DNA from: Willaertia magna
Taxonomy: Eukaryota > Heterolobosea > Eutetramitea > Acrasida > Naegleriidae
NCBI GenBank assembly: GCA_902984215.1
Contig: CADWAF010003797.1
Location: 1-10,695 of the forward strand
DNA: 10,695 bases
Reading direction: 5' to 3'
A program made the position numbers and the translations under genes. Shown piece by piece: positions 5,031 through 10,695 of the stretch. The notes below the pieces were generated by a model, which saw nothing but the letters and a program-made list of their open reading frames with translations, searched no databases and had not been told where the DNA came from. Numbering within the stretch: position 1 is the first letter of the stretch; each line of letters opens with the position of its first letter.

Positions 5031-8000
5031 ATGGATAACTTTCAAATTTATGAAGAAATAGGAAAGGGAGGGAGTTCCGTTGTTTATAAAGGAAGGAAAA
5101 GAAAGACTATTGAATATGCTGCTATAAAGTGTATTGAAAAACATCATAAACAAAAAGTATTTAGTGAGGTATGTTTGTAATACTCAGCCTTAAATAGTAA
5201 CAACTATTAGGCAAAAATCCTTAATACATTATCCCATCCTAATGTACTAAAATTCTTTAGTTGGTATGAAACAACAAATCATTATTGGATTATTTTAGAA
5301 TATTGTTCTGGAGGAGACTTATTAACATTATTATCTCAAGATCATAAACTAACTGAAGAGTCTATTCACTTATTTGCTATGGATATTGTTCAAGGATTAC
5401 AGTAAGTAATAGGCAATTTAATATTTAATTAACAATCACCAGATATGTCCATTCTAAAGGAGTTGTATATTGCGATTTAAAACCTTCAAATATTTTGATA
5501 GATGGATGTGGAATTTTAAAATTGAGCGGATTTGGTTTAGCTAAATTATTGAAAGATATTGAGAAAAGTTTATCTAGTCAAAATCCGACTGATATTTTAG
5601 CTCAACAACCAACAAAAGCTAACGAAAATAATAATGAAGGAAAATTAAAAAGAGGTACTTTGTGTTATACAGCCCCTGAGTTATTGTTAGGAGGAGTTCA
5701 TTCAATTTATTCTGATTTCTGGTCTTTGGGTTGTATTTTGTATGAGATGGCTACAGGCCAACCTCCTTTTGTTGGTACTACCCCGGAACAAACTATGGAT
5801 TCAATTTTACATACAGAGGTAAAAGCAATTGAAAATTATAGTGCTGAATTTAATGATCTTGTTAAAGCACTTCTTCAAAAACATCCTACAGATAGACTCT
5901 CATGGGAGGTAAGTTTTTATTCATTGAATTTCAAACATTTTTAAATTGTCAACAGGAAATAAGAGAGCATGGTTTTTGGAAGGAAAAAATAGTTGCGCCA
6001 TCAGAAGAACACAGAAAGTATTTAATTCCGTCACCAATTTTCATTAACAATTTAAAAGCAACAGCAATTAAAAAATCTACTTCAAATGAAAATGTATTGA
6101 GATTATCAAAAATTGTTCAATCTAACCTAGAAAAAGAATTAGGACCAACATATCATGAAAGAGCTCCAGAAAAAGTAAATGGAAAGAAAATTACTGACAT
6201 GGAATATAACTTTGATGAATCAGACAGTGAGTCCGGAGATGATATTCCAAAAGAAAAAGAATTGGATGAAGAAAATGATATGATTAATGATACTTCTAGC
6301 GTACAAAGACCCTCTAGTAGCAAGAATGAACCTGAGATTGTTTCTAGAAGTTCTTCAAATCAAAATAACGTTAATACTGACACAACTCTGACCATGGCTT
6401 CATTACTTAAATTTATGTTTAATCAATCCGATTCATACGTTAAGCCAATAATAATGAACTCAAGAATTGAAAAAATTACTACTCCAAAATATGATAAGAC
6501 TAAGCTTCCTTTCGAGGCTCATCCTTTAAAGAAAGTGTTAAATATGCCTCAAAGAGAATTAGAACAGTTTTTGACTCAAATATACAAGGTAATTGGAGGA
6601 AACGGAGATAATACAATGAAACAAAATTGTTTATGCTACTTTGAAACCCTTTGCTCAGACACACAATCTGCAAATATACTGGTAAATAGCGCCTTAATGA
6701 AAATTTTTGTCAAAATGCTAAAACTTTACAAATCTCCTATGATACGAGTAAGACTATGCTCTGTTACAGGACTACTGGCAAGGCATGCTACTTACATATC
6801 TGGTGACTTGCTAACCTCTGAAACTTTTGAAGTTTTTGTAGAATTAGTTTTAAAGGATAGTGGTGTTAAGGTAAAAAGAAGAGCAATAGCCTGTTTAGGA
6901 GAGCTTATGTTTTATGTGGCTACCCAGATCCCTAACCAAAAAGAAAATCAACAAATAGAATTACCCCAATCCGTTGCATCTTCTATAATCGAGAGCTTGA
7001 AATCCACTGATGAGGTGGTACAGCATTATGCCACTAAAACCATTGAAAATGTAAGTACCACAATTATTTCTTATATTCAACCTTTTATTAGATTTCTTCA
7101 CAAAGTACTATGTATTCTTTGAAGTTTTCCACTCCAGAATGTGTTAATTCTTTAGTTCAAATTTTCCAAAGTACAAAGAACGAATTTTTGAGGGGAAGTG
7201 CCATTTCTTCTCTTTCCAGAATGGCAAGAAATAAGGCAACTATTGCCACACAATCAATTGACTTGGTAAGTTACATTAATGTTCGATAACCTAACAAATT
7301 ATAAGATAACACCAAAGAAATTTATAACATTATTGAAAGATAGTAATATTCGTGTGTTACAGTCAGCCTTAAATATTATTAATTTATTACTTTACAATGA
7401 TGGAAATTCAAAACAAATGAAATTATTAACCGAAGAAAATTCTTTTGAAGAAGGTCTCTCAGCATTAATTGATCACGCTAATTATAGCATAAAGGCGAAG
7501 GCATTGATAACCTACTTCTTGATATCCAAAATTAATACGCCATTTATTGTAAAAAGTTTTGGTCCTAAACTTTGCGCTTGTATAGATAGAATGATGAATA
7601 AGGAAAAGGAACAATATGTGAAAACATGTTTGTTAGGTCTTATTGACAGCGTTGCTGAATTAATTTCACCTCTTCTAAATCAAATAGCCCAACAATATGA
7701 GAAGTCAAATAATATTTCGAATCAAAACAAATACTTGGAATTTGCACTGTTAATCATGGCTACACCTTCTTTATGTGAAAGAATGATCAATGAATCAGTT
7801 CTTGTAGATCTTTCTAAATTGCTTACACTATTTGGATCTAGGCAAGGAATGGAAGAAGAGTCAAACACTATCCTATTGATTATTGAAGCTCTCTCCAGAC
7901 AACCAACAACTTCAGTTTATCATAAAGTCGTAGTTAATTCTTTACTTCCGTCATTGTTGGATATGCTTGGAAATATGAATGGAAATGTTAGATTCCTTTG

Positions 8001-8958
8001 CTTGAAAATATTTACAGATATTCTTGTTCAATTTCTTAATGAAAGAAATATTTATAATATAGAGGATGAAACTCATGAATGTTCAAGAACTATTAATGAT
8101 TTTATTGTAAAATTACTTCTTCCAAGATATAAGCAAATTTTAGACGATCAAGATCCAATCCCTCTATATGGATTAAAACTTTTAAACAATATTGCGGAAC
8201 ATAATCCTGGTTTCATCGGTGCAATACATCATTTCTCAATTATTCCAAAATTATTCGAATTTTTTGAATTAGAACATAGAAATAACAATGTTCATAATGT
8301 AAGGCTAATTCTTAAAGTTGTTAATGCAGAGGTTTTAACCTCAGAACAATTATATCATTTGGGAATAGTGCCTAAATTAAATGCAGTACTCAAGTATGCA
8401 TTTGAAAATGGTGTTGATACCTTCTTTGAACCATGCCTAGGAATTGTAGATAATCTTTTGTACAAAGCTTCAAAATTAATCCATCTGTCAAGAAGTAAAA
8501 ACGGTGATACCTCAAATCAAAGTGCAGCAGATGCAATGCACCAAAGTAACGAGCCCTTAATTGATAATTTACAAGTTTATATGAAGCTATGTGCACATGA
8601 AGATCTGACTATTTCAGAGTCTAGTTGCCACGTAGTACTATTAATTGCTCAACAATATGCCTCATCCCATGAATTTATTTTCTCCCAACAAATCCTAACC
8701 CAAATAAGAAAGTCCTTACATGGATATCTATCAAATATTGATTCAGATGATAGTGATGCAACTGGTGATTCAAGTGTTAAACGTATTTGCAATTATTTAC
8801 TAAATATCTTACTAATTGCTTGCCAAACAAACTCCAAATATATAGGAAGACTAAAACGTGAGGAAATGCTTCTAATAGCAATCAACAAATTTGAAAATGT
8901 ACATGATGAAACCCTCACCTCTGTTGCGCACACCTTAAACAAACTTTTAAATGAATAA
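5031..8958 (+). CDS. ULK4: ULK4/FUSED (RUNKEL)-type protein: pseudokinase plus HEAT/ARM repeats
   Basis: Six exons (5031-5168, 5211-5401, 5443-5908, 5956-7050, 7092-7265, 7306-8958) join in frame to 1238 aa, close to the length of animal ULK4 and plant RUNKEL. Kinase domain, about 4-275: Gly-rich loop IGKGGSSVVY (10-19), Lys33 in AAIK, helix-C Glu46, YCDLKPSN (119-126) in place of HRD, then GFG (139-141) in place of DFG, and APE (187-189). Lys33, Asp121 and Asn126 remain, but the Mg-binding DFG Asp is Gly, so catalysis is doubtful. An Asn-rich insert lengthens the activation loop. A Ser/acidic linker (about 351-397) leads to SLLKFMFNQSDSYVKPII (from 414), the family's conserved block, then HEAT/ARM-like helices to the end, including RVRLCSVTGLLARHATYI and KVKRRAIACLGELMFYV. 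ULK4 relatives act in ciliary motility and microtubule or cytokinesis scaffolds. An E2F-like site precedes it. Confidence 0.92.
5169..5210 (+). other. ULK4-like gene intron 1 (42 nt)
   Basis: Donor GTATGT after Glu46 and acceptor ATTAG, phase 0. The intron is a multiple of three but carries an in-frame TAA, so retention would stop translation. Confidence 0.9.
5402..5442 (+). other. ULK4-like gene intron 2 (41 nt)
   Basis: Donor GTAAGT and acceptor CACCAG, phase 2. Splicing rebuilds the Gln codon in GLQYVHSKG just before the catalytic loop. Confidence 0.9.
5909..5955 (+). other. ULK4-like gene intron 3 (47 nt)
   Basis: Donor GTAAGT and acceptor AACAG, phase 0. Splicing joins DRLSWE to EIREHGFW, a standard end of a kinase C-lobe. 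Confidence 0.9.
7051..7091 (+). other. ULK4-like gene intron 4 (41 nt)
   Basis: Donor GTAAGT and acceptor TTATTAG, phase 0. Splicing bypasses the local stop and links two helical repeat segments. Confidence 0.88.
7266..7305 (+). other. ULK4-like gene intron 5 (40 nt)
   Basis: Donor GTAAGT, a CTAAC branch-point-like sequence at 7291 and acceptor ATAAG, phase 0. It connects the 58-codon exon 5 with the long last exon. Confidence 0.88.
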
Positions 8959-8975
8959 AGGAATTAAAGTTTATT
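8954..8975. terminator. Paired AATAAA signals at a convergent gene end
   Basis: Plus-strand AATAAA (8954-8959) overlaps the ULK4-like stop codon. Minus-strand AATAAA (8970-8975) is formed by the Asn-Lys codons just before the dehydratase stop. If used, each cleavage site would lie inside the opposite gene. Other hexamers further on are possible. Confidence 0.4.
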
Positions 8976-10157
8976 TTGTAAAATGTCACAAAGTACTTGT
9001 TGCTCTAAATTTCCTCCACTTACAACGCAAACAACATTTCTCCAGGATTTGACTGCAGAATATTTTAATGCTACGGCCACAGAACATGCACCTGCTCCTT
9101 CAGCTATGATACGATTTCTTGAAACCAACAACCTTACAGCTGACGCAACTTCTTCTAGACTTACTGTCAAGCTACCATTCAATAATTCTTTTGCCTTATT
9201 AAAATTATCTTCAAAAACTCCTTTTGAACCTATTCCATCAACCCAGGAAGGTTTAAAATCTTTGTATTCTACATCTATTCCATTCTTCAAAGCAAAAGCT
9301 AAAGGGCAAGCGCAATCAACTTCAACAGCATATATCTCTATTGGTTTTTCCTTGTTATTAATTTTCTCTAACTCTCTGATTATTGAAGCAATACCAATTG
9401 CCATGCTGCCTCCACCATAAGGTATTAGAATGGCATCAATATTTTGATTTGTAAAATTACTGTAAAATTGATTCCAAACTTCCAATCCAATAGTTGAATT
9501 CCCTAACTTTACAAGAGGGTGAGTAACAGGAGAAATAAATTGATAAACGTTTCTTAATTGTTCTTCAATTATATCATCGTCCATATTTAAATTTAATTGT
9601 TCATTCTTTATATTACATAGGAGTTGATTAAACTTTTCTTTCAAACAATCATCACAATACTCTAAAATAACATTCTTCGAAATTGTTTCAGTTTTCATTA
9701 TTGTCCACCAAACAGAAAAAGGAACCTTTACAATATTCGTCAAGTTTGTTATTTTATCAAGTCTTTTAATTGCTTCAATCTTAGTATTTGGTGCATGATC
9801 TGGAACAAAGATAATAGAAGGAAAACCAAGTTCAGAACAAATCTTAACAATTCCTTGAGCAAAATTTCCGGCACTAGCAGTGACTATATATCTAGAGAAT
9901 GTATTCTTACCATTATTAGATGAATCTGTATTGCTACTGCCATTGTCAACATTTGTTATTTCATTCAATAGAACAGAACCTGCTCCTCTTACTTTATAGG
10001 AACCAATAGATTGTAAATTTTCTAACTTTAACCAAACATTTACTTTTTCATTATTGATAAAAGAAATATCTTCAATATTAAATAAATGTAATGGTGTTTC
10101 AATAATTAATTTTTTACTCAATAAATTATTTTCCAATTCCTTTACCTTTTCTAACAT
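8964..10157 (-). CDS. PLP-dependent serine/threonine dehydratase-like enzyme (fold type II)
   Basis: This single-exon gene encodes 397 aa from the ATG at 10157. It carries the marks of the TrpB-like PLP family. SYKVRGA has Lys55 as the Schiff-base lysine. SAGNFAQG (95-102) is the substrate-carboxylate loop (SAGNHAQG in most relatives). PYGGGSMAIGI has the Gly-rich phosphate-binding turn (248-251). AEGAGA sits at 352-357 and SGGNLE at 380-385. Such enzymes deaminate L-threonine or L-serine to 2-oxobutanoate or pyruvate plus ammonia, or racemise serine. The exact reaction cannot be chosen from sequence. There is no C-terminal ACT domain, so it resembles catabolic rather than isoleucine-feedback enzymes. 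Two oddities are an Asn/Ser-rich insert (69-85) and a longer divergent segment (about 145-205) in the small domain, where His of SAGNH is Phe. No targeting peptide is evident, suggesting the cytosol. It converges with the ULK4-like gene. Confidence 0.87.
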   Translation of the reverse strand: MLEKVKELENNLLSKKLIIETPLHLFNIEDISFINNEKVNVWLKLENLQSIGSYKVRGAGSVLLNEITNVDNGSSNTDSSNNGKNTFSRYIVTASAGNFAQGIVKICSELGFPSIIFVPDHAPNTKIEAIKRLDKITNLTNIVKVPFSVWWTIMKTETISKNVILEYCDDCLKEKFNQLLCNIKNEQLNLNMDDDIIEEQLRNVYQFISPVTHPLVKLGNSTIGLEVWNQFYSNFTNQNIDAILIPYGGGSMAIGIASIIRELEKINNKEKPIEIYAVEVDCACPLAFALKNGIDVEYKDFKPSWVDGIGSKGVFEDNFNKAKELLNGSLTVSLEEVASAVRLLVSRNRIIAEGAGACSVAVALKYSAVKSWRNVVCVVSGGNLEQQVLCDILQNKL

Positions 10158-10309
10158 TTTTTTGGCTGGAAATTTGGTGGAAATTAAATTGTTTAATTTC
10201 TTCCAGTTTCCAACTCCGAATTTGTTGTTACAAAAGTAATCTGAGTACTATTGAACTACTCAACAAATAAACTGCGTTGGATTGCAAGTATTATTCCGTA
10301 ATTAAAAAA

Positions 10310-10325
10310 TGTATAACTTTATACA
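10310..10325. repeat. Palindrome TGTATAA-CT-TTATACA
   Basis: Perfect 7-bp arms around two bases in the divergent promoter region. It has the size and symmetry of a dimeric transcription-factor site; the factor is unknown. Confidence 0.45.
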
Positions 10326-10361
10326 GTTGGACGTTAATAAGGAAAACAGTTGTAAAGTGTT

Positions 10362-10376
10362 TTGGTGTTACACCAA
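10362..10376. repeat. Palindrome TTGGTGT-T-ACACCAA
   Basis: Perfect 7-bp arms around one base, GC-richer than its surroundings, 36 bp after the previous palindrome and about 90 bp before the right-edge gene start. It is a candidate operator-like binding site. Confidence 0.45.
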
Positions 10377-10465
10377 TGCGTAGCCACTATTCCTGTTACT
10401 TAAGCGAGGGTTATTCCACTGGACAGGCTAAACAAGAAAAAATAACCAGTATCCCCTAATAACAA

Positions 10466-10695
10466 ATGGCAACTGTTTATAAAACTACTATCCATGTCTA
10501 CAAAGAATCTGATGTAAATAGATCATATAGTGATTATGTACACATCAAAGATATTGCTATGGTAATCTCTCAAGGTCCATGGTTTGGTACTGGATTAGGA
10601 TCTCAAGATAGAATTGTTACGGCTATCAAGACAGCTCTTGGAATTAACAATGATATTCAAGTTGAAGTTTTTTCTAACGATACATTGGATAAACC
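10466..10695 (+). CDS. Unrecognised protein, N-terminal 76 codons only
   Basis: The frame opens at ATG 10466, with two in-frame TAA codons just upstream fixing the start, and stays open to the window edge. The visible protein begins MATVYKTTIHVYKESD, followed by SYVHIKDI-like mixed residues, a Gly-rich GPWFGTGLGSQDRIVTA stretch at about 42-58, then alternating hydrophobic residues (IQVEVF). No signal peptide or membrane helix is seen. Codon use resembles the other coding exons and is less AT-rich than the seven-helix gene. I do not recognise the family and suggest no function. It is divergent from the dehydratase-like gene with 308 bp between starts. Confidence 0.75.
   Translation, partial: MATVYKTTIHVYKESDVNRSYSDYVHIKDIAMVISQGPWFGTGLGSQDRIVTAIKTALGINNDIQVEVFSNDTLDK

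Larger units (their letters stand above)
10158..10465. other. Divergent intergenic/promoter region
   Basis: This 308-bp gap separates the starts of the dehydratase-like gene and the right-edge gene, so it must hold both promoters. It contains two perfect small palindromes (listed separately), an inverted pair GGTTATT (10409-10415)/AATAACC (10441-10447), and a 27-codon upstream ORF (10376-10459) ending just before the next ATG. No clear TATA box is seen at a suitable distance. Confidence 0.6.

Noticed and set aside
8983..9420. 145-codon plus-strand frame opposite the dehydratase
   Set aside because: The minus strand carries a complete PLP enzyme with all motifs; the plus-strand product has low-complexity Ser/Thr/Ala content and no domain.
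10409..10450. GGTTATT/AATAACC and ACTGG/CCAGT as transposon terminal repeats
   Set aside because: Arms are short and close together with no element or target duplication between them; at best a weak hairpin.
10277..10459. 60-codon frame before the right-edge gene
   Set aside because: It has no ATG at its start (opens with TTG) and no recognisable content; only the shorter ATG-led part was kept as a possible upstream ORF.

Overview
The window reads as nuclear DNA from an AT-rich microbial eukaryote. Genes are split by very short GT-AG introns (40-47 nt, mostly with GTAAGT donors). A tRNA gene has an intron and internal Pol III boxes, AATAAA signals follow several stops, and there are no operons or ribosome binding sites. 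Every complete gene ends in TAA and no in-frame stop has to be read through, so the standard code fits. Asn/Thr runs, the AT bias, tiny introns, a ULK4/FUSED-type kinase and an LEA-type stress protein would suit an amoeboflagellate such as a heterolobosean, but the species is not shown by the sequence.

Layout: (1) 1-1232, minus: long open frame for a seven-helix membrane protein running off the left edge. (2) 1379-1462, minus: tRNA-Gln(UUG) with a 13-nt intron. (3) 1530-2782, minus: two-exon ZIP metal transporter, 402 aa. (4) 3025-3942, minus: 305-aa LEA-like protein built from 11-residue repeats behind a possible mitochondrial presequence. (5) 3943-4427: gene-poor gap with an intron-like element, a heat-shock-element-like palindrome and a TATA-like box. 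(6) 4428-4876, plus: three-exon, 118-aa SAM-domain protein. (7) 5031-8958, plus: six-exon, 1238-aa ULK4/FUSED/RUNKEL-type kinase-HEAT protein whose DFG motif is GFG. (8) 8964-10157, minus: PLP-dependent serine/threonine dehydratase-like enzyme, convergent with ULK4 with 5 bp between the two stop codons. (9) 10158-10465: divergent intergenic region with small palindromes. (10) 10466-10695, plus: start of an unrecognised gene running off the right edge.

The genes do not form one pathway; this is an ordinary gene-dense chromosomal stretch with genes on both strands. The items most worth a second look are the seven-helix protein, the LEA repeat protein, the GFG pseudokinase with an E2F-like site just upstream, the small SAM protein, and the orphan intron-like element. 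I saw no clear sign of a new multi-gene system, mobile element, CRISPR array or virus.
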